Assembly (NCBI GenBank): GCA_947446635.1
Contig: CANFHF010000002.1
Span: forward strand, 1 to 64,000
Source of the DNA: Flavobacteriaceae bacterium
GTDB taxonomy: Bacteria; Bacteroidota; Bacteroidia; Flavobacteriales; Flavobacteriaceae
Direction of reading: 5' to 3'
Length of the DNA stretch: 64,000 nt
Made by a program: the position numbers and the translations under genes. Positions 30,617-41,400 of this stretch are shown here, piece after piece; position 1 is the first letter of the stretch, and every line of letters starts with the position of its first letter. The notes below the pieces were generated by a model, which saw only the letters and a program-made list of their open reading frames with translations, did no database searches and was not told where the DNA came from.

Positions 30617-31624
30617 ATGACAGAGGGCAATTTTGTAGATTACGTAAAAATATATGTTTCTTCCGGAAAAGGAGGGAAGGGATCAACGCATTTGCATAGA
30701 GAAAAATTTATCGAAAAAGGAGGTCCTGATGGTGGTGATGGTGGTAGAGGCGGACACGTTTATTTGGTTGGAAACAAAGGGCTTTGGACTTTATTTCACT
30801 TGAAATTTGCGCGTCATATCAAAGCGGGTCACGGTGGAGATGGTGGAGGAGACAGAAGTACAGGTGCCGACGGTGCCGATAAGTTTATTGAAGTTCCATT
30901 AGGCACGGTTGTGAAAGACAAAGAAACAGGAGAAACCTTATTCGAAATTACTGAAGACGCAGAAAAACAAGTGCTTTCTCGTGGTGGAAAAGGGGGTTTA
31001 GGAAACTGGCATTTTAGAAGTGCTACAAATCAAACCCCAAGATATTCCCAGCCAGGGTTGCCTGGAGTAGAAATGGATGTTATTTTAGAATTGAAGGTGC
31101 TAGCTGATGTAGGATTAGTAGGTTTTCCTAATGCCGGAAAATCAACGTTGCTTTCTGTTTTGACTTCTGCTAAACCAAAAATTGCGGATTATCCATTTAC
31201 CACTTTAAAACCAAATCTTGGAATTGTGGCGTATCGTGATTTTCAATCTTTTGTCATTGCTGATATCCCAGGTATTATTGAAGGAGCAGCCGAAGGAAAA
31301 GGGCTGGGGCATTATTTCTTAAGACATATTGAACGTAATTCAACTTTGTTGTTTTTGGTCCCTGTTGACACGCCTGACATCAAAGCGGAATATGATATTT
31401 TAGTCAATGAATTGACAAAATACAATCCTGAAATGCTTGATAAAGAGCGCTTGTTGGTCATTTCAAAATGCGATATGCTAGATGATGAGCTTAAAGCAGA
31501 ACTTAAAACCGAACTGGATGTTGCATTCAAAGACATTCCTTATATGTTTATTTCATCTGTCGCACAACAAGGTTTGTCAGAGTTAAAAGACAAGTTATGG
31601 AAAATGTTGAATGAGTTAAAATAA
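30617..31624 (+). CDS. obgE: GTPase ObgE/CgtA
   Basis: 335 aa; [41 protein letters not shown] Obg fold, [12 protein letters not shown]. Confidence 0.97.
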   Translation: MTEGNFVDYVKIYVSSGKGGKGSTHLHREKFIEKGGPDGGDGGRGGHVYLVGNKGLWTLFHLKFARHIKAGHGGDGGGDRSTGADGADKFIEVPLGTVVKDKETGETLFEITEDAEKQVLSRGGKGGLGNWHFRSATNQTPRYSQPGLPGVEMDVILELKVLADVGLVGFPNAGKSTLLSVLTSAKPKIADYPFTTLKPNLGIVAYRDFQSFVIADIPGIIEGAAEGKGLGHYFLRHIERNSTLLFLVPVDTPDIKAEYDILVNELTKYNPEMLDKERLLVISKCDMLDDELKAELKTELDVAFKDIPYMFISSVAQQGLSELKDKLWKMLNELK

Positions 31625-31674
31625 ATTTTTTTTAATGGAAAGGATGTCCAAAAATAGATTGCCTTTCTTGTGAT

Positions 31675-32664
31675 TTAGTTGCCGTAAGTGTCAAACAAAA
31701 ACTGAAGGGTTTCTGGGATATTATTTGCTTGAATTGTTAGTTTTTGTGATGGTATGCTCAGCCAATTTTCGATGATTTTATCAAAATCACTACTCACTTC
31801 ATAGACAACAGGAACGCCCATTTTCTTTAGTGCTGCAGCATTACATTCTTGTTCGTAATGTTTGCGAATTGGAATACTAAGAATTTTTTTGCCAAGATAT
31901 AACGCTTCGGCAGGAGTTTCAAATCCACCACCAGTAATAATTCCATGACAGTTGATCAAGCTTTCATTGAAATCAATTTGATTTACTGGGAAATAAGTGA
32001 TATTACCAACGGTGTGTTTTGATTTTACATCATTTAAAAACCAATGAAATTTGATGTATTTGTGTTTTTCGAATGCTTTTTCTAAACAATCCTTTTGAAA
32101 AGATGGTAAATAAACGGTGATATGATTTTCGTTTTTTGGATTTGAATTCAGTATTTCATCTTTGATAATTGGAGGATGAATAAAAGAATCATATCTTTCG
32201 AAATGCAAACCAATATGTTTCGGGGAAGGTGCATAATGTTTAAGAATCATTTCACCCATAATGCTTTTTTTTTCTGGCCTTGGAGTAGCATCCGACATAA
32301 AACTAGCTTGATGGCCAAATTGTACTGAATTTACTTTTTGCATTTTACATGCAAGTGAAGTGATAGAATCAAAATCATTGATTACCACATCATAATTCTT
32401 TAGTGGTAAGGATTTGGCATCTTTGTACATTTGTATGGGCTGAACATTTTTCGCGATATCCCAATAGTTCAATCCGCCGCATTTGCTATAATGTAAACTA
32501 CAACCTTCGCTTTTAAATTTTATAGGTAATTTAATTTCTAAACTGGCATTGTTGCCACTTAAAAAGAAATCTACAGAACCAAATCTTTGTAAATATGGAT
32601 ATAATTGAATTGCTCTACTTATATGACCATTTCCAGTGGCTTGTATGGCGTAAAATATTTTCAT
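31675..32664 (-). CDS. Glycosyltransferase (MurG/GT28-like family protein)
   Basis: 329 aa; KIFYAIQATGNGHISRAIQL, GIITGGGFETPAEALYLGKKILSIPIRKHYEQECNA. Confidence 0.8.
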   Translation of the reverse strand: MKIFYAIQATGNGHISRAIQLYPYLQRFGSVDFFLSGNNASLEIKLPIKFKSEGCSLHYSKCGGLNYWDIAKNVQPIQMYKDAKSLPLKNYDVVINDFDSITSLACKMQKVNSVQFGHQASFMSDATPRPEKKSIMGEMILKHYAPSPKHIGLHFERYDSFIHPPIIKDEILNSNPKNENHITVYLPSFQKDCLEKAFEKHKYIKFHWFLNDVKSKHTVGNITYFPVNQIDFNESLINCHGIITGGGFETPAEALYLGKKILSIPIRKHYEQECNAAALKKMGVPVVYEVSSDFDKIIENWLSIPSQKLTIQANNIPETLQFLFDTYGN

Positions 32665-32665
32665 T

Positions 32666-33481
32666 TTAAGATAAAATTTTATTTACAATGTCATGTATTA
32701 TTATATCTTCTTTTTGTTCATGGTCCAAATAGTCTGATTTTTTATATTGATATATTGACCATTTCTCTTTTTTATATTCTAATGCAGTGAGGTTTTCAAT
32801 CTAATCACCACTATTTAAATACAAAACTTTTCCGTGTTCATTCTCTATTTCCTTTATCTGTGGTTTATGAATGTGCCCACAAATTACATAACCATATTTT
32901 TTTTGGATGGCGATTTCGGCGGCGGTATTTTCAAAATTAGAAATAAATGAAACTGCTTTTTTTACACTGTCTTTAACCATTTTAGAAAAGCTCCGTTTTT
33001 CTTTCCCTAAAGCAACCAAAATCCAATTGATAAAACTGTTGATTAAAATCAATAAGTCATATCCTTTTCCTCCAAGTTTAGCCAATATTTTCGCATAGCC
33101 TTTTGTGGAAGAATCGAATACATCTCCATGAAAAATCCATGTTTTTTTACCGTCTAAATCCAAGATTAGTTTGTCGACTAACTCCAGATTGCCTAAAATA
33201 AAATCTGAATATTTTCGCAGCGCCTCGTCATGATTTCCAGTAATGTAAATTACACGAGTTCCTTGATTTGACATTTTAATAATATGCCTTAGGACATTCA
33301 TGTGTGATACGGGAAAATACCGCTTACTAAAACTCCACATATCTATAATATCACCATTTAAAACTAGGGTTTTAGGATTAATAGATTTCAGATATTGGAG
33401 TAATTCATTTGCATGACATCCATATGTTCCTAAATGCACATCGCTTAAAACTACTAACGGAATTTTTCTTTTTCTTTTCAT
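32666..33481 (-). pseudogene. UDP-2,3-diacylglucosamine diphosphatase (LpxH-like) metallophosphoesterase with an in-frame amber codon at 32801-32803
   Basis: ORF 32801-33481 (226 aa) carries DVHLG, NGDIID, GNHD, HGDVFD and GHIHKP motifs and stops at LYLNSGD-TAG. The same frame continues IENLTALEYKKEKWSIYQYKKSDYLDHEQKEDIIIHDIVNKILS to TAA at 32666-32668. It may still be functional as a 226-aa protein or by readthrough. Confidence 0.75.
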
Positions 33482-33601
33482 AATAATATTACAAAAATAA
33501 TGGCTCTATGTTAGTAGAATGTTTCTTTTATATTAAGATTATGATTTTTTAAAGACAAAATAATCTGCCTTAACTTGTATAAATTTTCATATTTTTGAAG
33601 A

Positions 33602-34276
33602 ATGAAAAAAATTGTATTTCTATTTTTATTAGTGCCTCTATTTCTATTTTCTCAATCTGATTTTGAAAAAGGAGAAGGTTGTCTTCGTAAAGAAAAATTA
33701 GAACAAGCCCAGCCTTTTTTTGAAGCTTTTCTAAAAAAAAATCCAACTCATTTAAAAACAATCGAATACTTAGGGGATATAGCGGCTCATAATAAAGAAT
33801 GGGATAAAGCTATTGGGTATTATAAAAAATTAAAACAACTGAAGCCTTCAGAAGCTAATTATTATTATAAATACGGAGGTGCTCTTGGATTGAAGGCTAA
33901 AGAAGTTAGCAAATTTAAAGCTCTTGGGATGATTGGCGAAATAAAAAGCTCATTCGAAAAAGCGATAGCTCTCAATCCCAAACACATCGAAGCTCGATGG
34001 GCATTAGTAATGTTGTACATTAAACTTCCAGGAATTGTGGGTGGAAGCGAATCGAAAGCAGTACAATACTCTAATGAATTATTAAAATTATCTCCTGTTG
34101 ACGGTTATTTATCGAAAGGACAAATTGATGAACATTTTGGAAAATATGCTTCGGCAGAAGAACAGTATAAACAAGCAATTGTAGCAGGAAGCCAAAAAAA
34201 AGGTTCTCAAATGCTGGCTAATTTGTACAAATACAAAATGAATCTGCCTGAAAAAGCGGCAAAAATTAAAATATAA
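33602..34276 (+). CDS. TPR-repeat secreted protein
   Basis: 224 aa; signal peptide, TPR-like repeats (WDKAIGYYKKLKQLKPSEANYYYKYGGA; AEEQYKQAIV). Confidence 0.8.
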   Translation: MKKIVFLFLLVPLFLFSQSDFEKGEGCLRKEKLEQAQPFFEAFLKKNPTHLKTIEYLGDIAAHNKEWDKAIGYYKKLKQLKPSEANYYYKYGGALGLKAKEVSKFKALGMIGEIKSSFEKAIALNPKHIEARWALVMLYIKLPGIVGGSESKAVQYSNELLKLSPVDGYLSKGQIDEHFGKYASAEEQYKQAIVAGSQKKGSQMLANLYKYKMNLPEKAAKIKI

Positions 34277-34280
34277 ATTT

Positions 34281-35636
34281 ATGAGAACTCATTTTATAGC
34301 TATTGGCGGAAGCGCTATGCACAACTTGGCATTAGCATTGCATAATAAAGGATATCAAGTTACTGGAAGCGATGATGCTATTTTTGAGCCTTCAAAAACA
34401 AGGTTGGAGAAAAAAGGTATTTTGCCGGGAGCAATGGGTTGGTTCCCTGAAAAAATCACATCTGATATTGAAGCAGTAATTCTAGGAATGCACGCCAAAG
34501 CGGATAATTCTGAGCTCTTGAAAGCCCAGGAATTAGGATTGAAAATATATTCGTATCCCGAATTTCTTTATGAACAATCCAAAAATAAAACCCGGGTCGT
34601 TATTGGCGGTTCACACGGAAAAACAACCATTACTTCGATGATTTTGCACGTGATGCACTTTCATAATATTGAAGTTGACTATATGGTGGGTGCACAACTT
34701 GAAGGTTTTGACACCATGGTTCACCTTACCGAATCCAATGATTTTATAGTACTCGAAGGCGATGAATATTTGTCTTCACCAATAGATAGAAGACCAAAAT
34801 TCCATTTATATCAACCCAATATTGCCTTAATTTCCGGAATCGCTTGGGATCACATCAATGTTTTTCCAACCTATGATTTTTATGTAGAGCAGTTTGAAAT
34901 TTTCATTGCCAAAATAACTAATGGAGGAATTTTGGTCTACAACGAGGAAGATCCTGAAGTGAAACGTGTTGCCGAAGCGGCTACAAATCCAATTCGTAAA
35001 ATGCCATATACCACTCCAAAATATGAAGTGAAAGATGGTATTACGCTTCTCGAAACGCCAGAAGGCGCTATGCCAATAGAGGTTTTTGGTGCACATAACT
35101 TGAATAATTTGGCTGGAGCCAAATGGATTTGCCAAAACATGGGCGTTGATGAAGCCGATTTTTATGAAGCCATTGCCAGCTTCAAAGGAGCCTCAAAACG
35201 ATTGGAAAAAATAGCTGAGAGTAAAACTAAAGTTGCTTACAAAGATTTTGCGCATTCGCCAAGTAAAGTGGCTGCCACTACAAAAGCCGTGAAAGAGCAA
35301 TACCCAAATCGGACCTTGGTGGCTTGTTTGGAATTACATACCTATAGCAGTTTGAATGCCGAATTTCTCAAAGAATACGAAGGTGCATTAGAATATGCCG
35401 ATGTAGCCGTGGTTTTCTATTCTCCAGACGCTGTTAAAATTAAGCAACTTGAAGAAGTAACCTACGAACAAATCGCTAGCGCCTTCAATAGAAAAGACCT
35501 GATTATTTATACCAATTCAGCAGTTTTTAAAGACTATCTTTTTAATCTTAATTTTGAAAATTCCGCTTTGTTGTTAATGAGTTCAGGAAATTATGGAGGA
35601 TTAAATTTTGATGAGGTAAAAGAGTTAATCCAGTAA
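34281..35636 (+). CDS. mpl: UDP-N-acetylmuramate:L-alanyl-gamma-D-glutamyl-meso-diaminopimelate ligase
   Basis: 451 aa; HFIAIGGSAMHNLALALHNKGYQVTGSDD, GSHGKTTITSM. Confidence 0.88.
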   Translation: MRTHFIAIGGSAMHNLALALHNKGYQVTGSDDAIFEPSKTRLEKKGILPGAMGWFPEKITSDIEAVILGMHAKADNSELLKAQELGLKIYSYPEFLYEQSKNKTRVVIGGSHGKTTITSMILHVMHFHNIEVDYMVGAQLEGFDTMVHLTESNDFIVLEGDEYLSSPIDRRPKFHLYQPNIALISGIAWDHINVFPTYDFYVEQFEIFIAKITNGGILVYNEEDPEVKRVAEAATNPIRKMPYTTPKYEVKDGITLLETPEGAMPIEVFGAHNLNNLAGAKWICQNMGVDEADFYEAIASFKGASKRLEKIAESKTKVAYKDFAHSPSKVAATTKAVKEQYPNRTLVACLELHTYSSLNAEFLKEYEGALEYADVAVVFYSPDAVKIKQLEEVTYEQIASAFNRKDLIIYTNSAVFKDYLFNLNFENSALLLMSSGNYGGLNFDEVKELIQ

Positions 35637-35644
35637 ATGATTAA

Positions 35645-36337
35645 ATGGAAGAAAACAGTTTCCCAATAACTAATTGGTCTGAAGACGACAAGCCCCGCGA
35701 AAAACTGATGCTAAAAGGCAAAAGTGCTTTGAGCGATACCGAATTGATCGCCATTTTGATCGGATCAGGAAGTAGAAATGAATCGGCGGTGGGTTTAAGC
35801 AAAAGAATTTTAGCAAGTGTCGACAACAATTTGAATGCTTTAGGAAAATTGACACTTCAACAATTAATGAATTTCAAAGGAATAGGCGAAGCTAAAGCCA
35901 TTTCTGTTATTGCTGCCATGGAATTAGGTAGACGGAGAAGGGCAGAGGAGGCGGTGGAATTGAAGAAAATTACGTCCAGCAAAATGATTTTTGAGTTGAT
36001 GCAACCTATCATTGGAGAATTGCCACACGAAGAATTTTGGGTTTTGTATTTGAATAATTCAAATAAAGTACTTTCCAAATCGCAGCTAGGTAAAGGAGGA
36101 ATCACAGGAACTCTAGTTGATGTCCGATTGGTTTTTAAAGTAGCTCTTGAAATGGGCGCAACGGGATTGATTTTGTGTCACAACCATCCTTCGGGAACTT
36201 TAATCCCTAGTGATGCCGATAAACAAATTACAAAAAAGCTGAAAGCGGCAGGTCAAAACTTAGATATTAATGTTTTGGATCATGTCATTATTGCCGAAAA
36301 TGGTTTTTATAGTTTCAATGATGATGGAATTTTTTAA
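35645..36337 (+). CDS. radC: RadC-family JAB-domain protein
   Basis: 230 aa; DKPREKLMLKGKSALSDTELIAILIGSG, LILCHNHPSGTLIPSDAD. Confidence 0.93.
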   Translation: MEENSFPITNWSEDDKPREKLMLKGKSALSDTELIAILIGSGSRNESAVGLSKRILASVDNNLNALGKLTLQQLMNFKGIGEAKAISVIAAMELGRRRRAEEAVELKKITSSKMIFELMQPIIGELPHEEFWVLYLNNSNKVLSKSQLGKGGITGTLVDVRLVFKVALEMGATGLILCHNHPSGTLIPSDADKQITKKLKAAGQNLDINVLDHVIIAENGFYSFNDDGIF

Positions 36338-36380
36338 ATGAAAACTTAAAAAAAAATAGTTACTCAAAATCAAAAGGTAA

Positions 36381-37223
36381 TTAAATACTTATTGCTATTG
36401 AATCATTTAATTTTTGCAGTACTGTTCTTGCGAAATCAGTAGAATACTCTTTTTTTCGATACTTAGTGATTGGTTGTATTCCTTTAATCACGTTTGTAAT
36501 AAATAATTCGTCTGCTTTTTGAAGATCAAAAGGAGAGATTACCCCCTCAACAACCTCTAAATTTTCTATTTTTCGAGCCAAAGCCAAAATTTGTTTTCTC
36601 ATAACCCCATTCAAACACCCCTCTGAAATAGGAGGTGTGGTTAATGTAACGCCTTTTAGCATAAATAGATTCCCTTGTAGCGCTTCAATAACATTTTTAC
36701 TGTCATTTAACAACAAACAATTATCCAAGCCATTTTCATTGGCAAATATACTGCCTGTAATATTAATAATTTTATTGGTTGTTTTTATAGAGGAAAGTAA
36801 TTGTCGAGTTACATAAAAATCGGTATACAAGTCCACAATGTATTCCTTTTGACTGATGATATATCTTTTTTCAACTAGGTTTTCTATATTTATTAAAAAC
36901 GAAATAGTATTGTTTTGGGGTAAATAATAACCGCCATCATTCCGGTAAACTGTAATTCGAGCACGGGAGGAATGGGTTAAGTTTTTGCGTCTTGCTAATG
37001 TGAGAATTTGGCCTTCTAAATATTCCATGGTAAAATTCATGGGGATTTCCATTCTGATGACCCTCATAGAAGACATCAGTCTGAAATAATGATCTTCTAA
37101 AAACAGTATTTTAGAATCTATTATTTTAACCGTTTCGAAGACGGCATCTCCAAATAAAAAAGCACGATTTTGCGCCAATAAACTAGTGTCTTTAGACACA
37201 ATACCACCATTAAAATTAATCAT
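36381..37223 (-). CDS. Class IV aminotransferase (branched-chain aminotransferase/aminodeoxychorismate lyase-like)
   Basis: 280 aa; GDAVFETVKI, EGCLNGVMRKQIL, DELFITNVIKGIQPI. Confidence 0.87.
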   Translation of the reverse strand: MINFNGGIVSKDTSLLAQNRAFLFGDAVFETVKIIDSKILFLEDHYFRLMSSMRVIRMEIPMNFTMEYLEGQILTLARRKNLTHSSRARITVYRNDGGYYLPQNNTISFLINIENLVEKRYIISQKEYIVDLYTDFYVTRQLLSSIKTTNKIINITGSIFANENGLDNCLLLNDSKNVIEALQGNLFMLKGVTLTTPPISEGCLNGVMRKQILALARKIENLEVVEGVISPFDLQKADELFITNVIKGIQPITKYRKKEYSTDFARTVLQKLNDSIAISI

Positions 37224-37277
37224 AAAAAAAGCCCTAGATTTTGTTTAGGGCAAATATAAGTTATAAATACAATATTA

Positions 37278-37670
37278 CTATACAGATCCTATCACATGCT
37301 TAAGATCTGAAATTTGATTTTCCCACAAAAGTGTTGCTTCATCAATTTCTCCCTTTTCAGCAAAATCAATAACCATCAAGGAAACGTCTTTTGTGATTTC
37401 GTCTACTAAAATATTTAATTCAAAGAAATAATCGGTGTCTTTATTATTATCGTCAATCCATTTAAACCGTACTTTTTCTCCTGATTTTTTTGAGCAAAGT
37501 CTTGCTCTTTCTTCGGAATCATCCCAAATAAAAGTGAAAAACTCACCTCTAGAATTAACATTGTCGGCAAACCATTCTGATAAACCCGAAGGAGTCGAAA
37601 TGTACTGATACAAAAGCTGTGGCGAAGAGTTTATAGGAAATTCTATTTCGTATCGTGTTTTTAAATCCAT
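37278..37670 (-). CDS. START-like/SRPBCC domain protein
   Basis: 130 aa; RYEIEFPINSSPQLLYQYISTPSGLSEWFADNV. Confidence 0.82.
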   Translation of the reverse strand: MDLKTRYEIEFPINSSPQLLYQYISTPSGLSEWFADNVNSRGEFFTFIWDDSEERARLCSKKSGEKVRFKWIDDNNKDTDYFFELNILVDEITKDVSLMVIDFAEKGEIDEATLLWENQISDLKHVIGSV

Positions 37671-37824
37671 GAGCTGATTTTAATTTTTTTTCGAATGTAT
37701 ATAATATAAAGCCAAAAAAAAAGACTTTTCAATAATATTTTTTTTTCTCCAAGATAAACTTGTAACCTCTAATATAATTTTTATATTTGCAGCCGCATTA
37801 AAAGGCTTTAGTCTTTAGCAATTT

Positions 37825-37901
37825 GGCGAGATAGCTCAGTTGGTTAGAGCGCAGGATTCATAACCCTGAGGTCCCGAGTTCAAATCTCGGTCTCGCTACC
37901 A
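37825..37901 (+). tRNA. tRNA-Met (anticodon CAT); elongator Met favoured, Ile-lysidine not formally excluded
   Basis: Cloverleaf GGCGAGA..TAGCTCAGTTGGTTAGAGCG..CAGGATTCATAACCCTG..CCGAGTTCAAATCTCGG..TCTCGCTACCA; encoded CCA; anticodon CAT at 37859-37861. Confidence 0.95.
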
Positions 37902-37907
37902 GAACAA

Positions 37908-37937
37908 ACCCCTAATATACAAAGTATTGGGGGTTTT
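37908..37937 (+). terminator. Terminator of the tRNA gene
   Basis: CCCCTAATA..TATTGGGGG followed by TTTTTT. Confidence 0.8.
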
Positions 37938-38461
37938 TTATGCCTTTTTATCAAAAAAATCAAGAACTCATTTTGTTTAAGTGAGAAATTCAAGTGAGGA
38001 AGAGTGATGAAAAAAGTTCAAAAAAAATCCATTAAATACAAATTTTAGAGATTTATTGATGAATATTATATCAATAGAAACTAACTGAATTTTTTCTAAT
38101 ATCCACCACTTTTCCTGTTGACTTTTTTTGTCATTTATATTTTATAAAAAAAATAGTTTTAGAAAATTTCATAATCTTTTAGTTGGTGCATTCAATAAAA
38201 TAATAGTTTACAATTTACCCGTTGTTAATGATCAATTTATCATTTTAAAACTATCAATTTCAGACTTCAGAAAAACTTACAGATAAATAGCATTATTATT
38301 AGAAATAAAATATAATTTTTTTCTTATAATTAAAAATATATTGTGTATTTAATCGATTAAATTTGTTTTTAAACTATTAAAAATCAAATATTTAGTAACT
38401 TTGTATCAAAGAATTTAAAAAAAATCAATACCGATTCATCATCGCTTTTATCAAAAAAAAA

Positions 38462-41400
38462 ATGAAAACAAGCATTAACCTTAGAAAAATAAAATACCTA
38501 GTCTTTGGGATGTTTTTTATTGCTTTTTTAGGGTTTTCACAAACTCAAACATTTACTTCAAATGGTACGTTTACAGTTCCTGCCGGAGTTACTAGCGTAA
38601 CAGTCGAAGCTTGGGGAGGCGGTGGAGCTGGTGGTGGATGTACAACTTTAACCAGATCTACAGGAGGCGGTGGAGCTGGTGGATCTTATACTAAAACTAC
38701 TTTAGTAGCTGTTACTTCTGGTGCAACTATTTCAGTTACAGTTGGTGCTGGAGGAATAGGTGTTTCTGGTGCTAACGGAGGAATAGGAGGGACCTCAACA
38801 TTCGCATCAACTTCACCCGTTTCAGCAATTGGTGGTACTGGAGGTAATGCAAATGGAACTTTAACACCATTAAATGGATTAGGAGCAAACACAACAATAG
38901 GTTCAACCTATAATGGTGGAGCAGGAGGAGTTGGAGACGCAACATCCGGGACATCTGGAACAAGTGGAGGGGGTGGTGGTGGCGCAGGAAGCACTAGTTC
39001 TGGATCAGCTCCTACAACTGGAATTAATGCTGGAATTGGCGGTACAGGTGGCGGAGGTAACGGAGCGATTGGTACTGCAACGTCTGGCAATGGAATAGCG
39101 GCAATTGCTCTAAGCGGTGGTGGAAGTGGTGGTCGAAATAATGGTACTGGATCCCTTAGAACTGGAGGTAATGGATATAGAGGCCAAGTTATTATTACAT
39201 GGATCGCACCTCAAGAAATTAACATTCAAGGAAACGGAGTAACTATTTTATCTGGTGACAGCAGCCCTGCCGTTATAGACTATACTAATTTTGGATCTGT
39301 AGATGTAAGTTCAGGAGCAATTACAAAAACTTTCACCGTTCAAAACACAGGAGGAGCATCTTTAACAATTGGTGCTATTTCCTTTTCAGGAACTAATGCA
39401 AGTGATTTTTCAATTACAACACCACCAAGTTCAACTCTTGGAGCTGGTTTAAGTACATCTTTTATAATTGCATTCGATCCAAGTATAACAGGAATAAAAA
39501 ACGCTATTATTTCAATAGTTAATAACGATGGCAATGAAAACCCTTATGTATTTGCAATTCAAGGAACTGGTAATCAGACCTATTTTGATAGTGATGGAGA
39601 TGGCGTTTTTGACAACATTGATATTGATGATGATAATGATGGAATTCTTGACGTTACAGAAGAAACAAATTGTAATTTGGCAAATGGCCATAAAGTAAAT
39701 TATAAGTTTTTAGACGAAAACTTTGGAACTGGATCAAGAACAACAATAAACACAACTTATGATGCAACAACTACATATTGTTACGCTGACGGATTAGCAG
39801 GAACTAATACCGCCGAATGTCCATCATTAAGCGATACTAGTTTAAATGACGGGGAATACACTGTTGGTTCTAGCGCGCAAATAGCAACTTGGGCATCACA
39901 ATATTGGTACACAGGAGGCGATCATACTTCTGGAGATACAAACGGAAGGATGGCCATGTTTAATGCTTCTTACACTCCTGGAATTTTTTACACAGCCTCA
40001 ATAACTGGTGCTTTACCTAACATTCCAATAACCTATAGCTTTTGGGTTATTAATTTAGACAGAAGCGATGCGCCCGGTATTTCAACTAGATTGAGGCCAA
40101 ATATTAAAGTTGAATTTAGAGATATAAACGACAATTTATTAACATCTATAAGTACCGGTCAAATTACTCCAACTTCTGTTTCAAACGCTTCAGGAGATTG
40201 GTATCAATTTACAGCAAATTTGAACTTGAATGTAAACACCTTCAAAGTAATTTTCATAAACAATGAAACTGGTGGAGCTGGAAATGACTTAGCTATTGAT
40301 GATATTTTAATTTCTCAAACCTTAGGTGATAGGGATGGGGATGGTGTTGCCGATGTTTTTGATTTGGATTCAGATAACGATGGCATTCCAGATATTGTTG
40401 AAGTTGGACTTGGGTCTATAAGCGATGGAAAAGGTAAAATAAGCACCGCTTGGATTGATGCAAATGGCAATGGTTTACTTGATGCAGCCGAAGTTTCAGC
40501 AGCATTACCAGCATTAGATTCTGATGGCGATGGAATTCCAAATTATATAGATTTAGACAGCGATAACGACAGTGTATTTGATGTTGACGAAGCAGGAACA
40601 GGAAATAGCAATGCCGCTACGGGTTATAATAATGGAGACGGTGATATCAATGGCGACGGAGTAGGCGACGGTTTAGAAACTGAAAGTTTTAGAAGTAAAG
40701 ACACGAATGGTGACGGAATAAACGAAGGCTTTGGAGACGGAATATTAGATATCTATGATTATGGAACAGGAGCTAATCAATATGGAAATCTAAACCAAGG
40801 CTCCTCTTCAGTAAATTCTAATACTGCATTTTTGACAGATACGGATACTGATGGGATCCCTGATTATTTAGACACAACTTCAAATGGTTCTTCTTATGAC
40901 ATTGCAAATAATAAGTTAATCTATGACTATAAAGTTTTAGACGCTAATAATGATGGAATCCTTGATGGCACAACTGATATCGATAAAGATGGAGTTTTGG
41001 ATTCGTTTGATACCAATATCGCACAATTTGGATCCCCAAGAGATTTAAATACTAAATTATTCTTAGACTTTGATGGTCGAAATGATTATGGACAAAGCAC
41101 TGAAATATTAGGAGGTTTGGCTAGTTCGTCTTTAATGGCATGGATTGATTTAAATCCTAATTTCACCACTGAAGGAGTTATTATGGGTCAAAATAAATTT
41201 CAAATACGAATTACAAGTGCAAGAGAACTTGAAGTTGTTTTAAATAATACTACTTTGAAATATGCGACACCTCTTAACTATTCACAATGGTACAATGTAG
41301 CCACTACTTATGACGGAAGTATTTTAAAATTATTTTTAAATGGAGATATAGTAGCAACTCATTCCGCATCAGGAGGAATTGCTTCCGATACATCACTTTT

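Noticed and set aside
32605-32790. Plus-strand ORF across the amber-split region
   Set aside because: Antisense to the strongly supported minus-strand reading frame of the metallophosphoesterase tail and glycosyltransferase.
38686-39098. Overlapping antisense and alternative-frame Pro/Leu/Glu-rich ORFs
   Set aside because: By-products of the Gly-rich repetitive codons of the 38462-43582 gene.
38590-39190. Possible CRISPR or tandem DNA repeat array in Gly-rich coding region
   Set aside because: Repetition follows Gly codons in frame; no constant repeat/spacer lengths.
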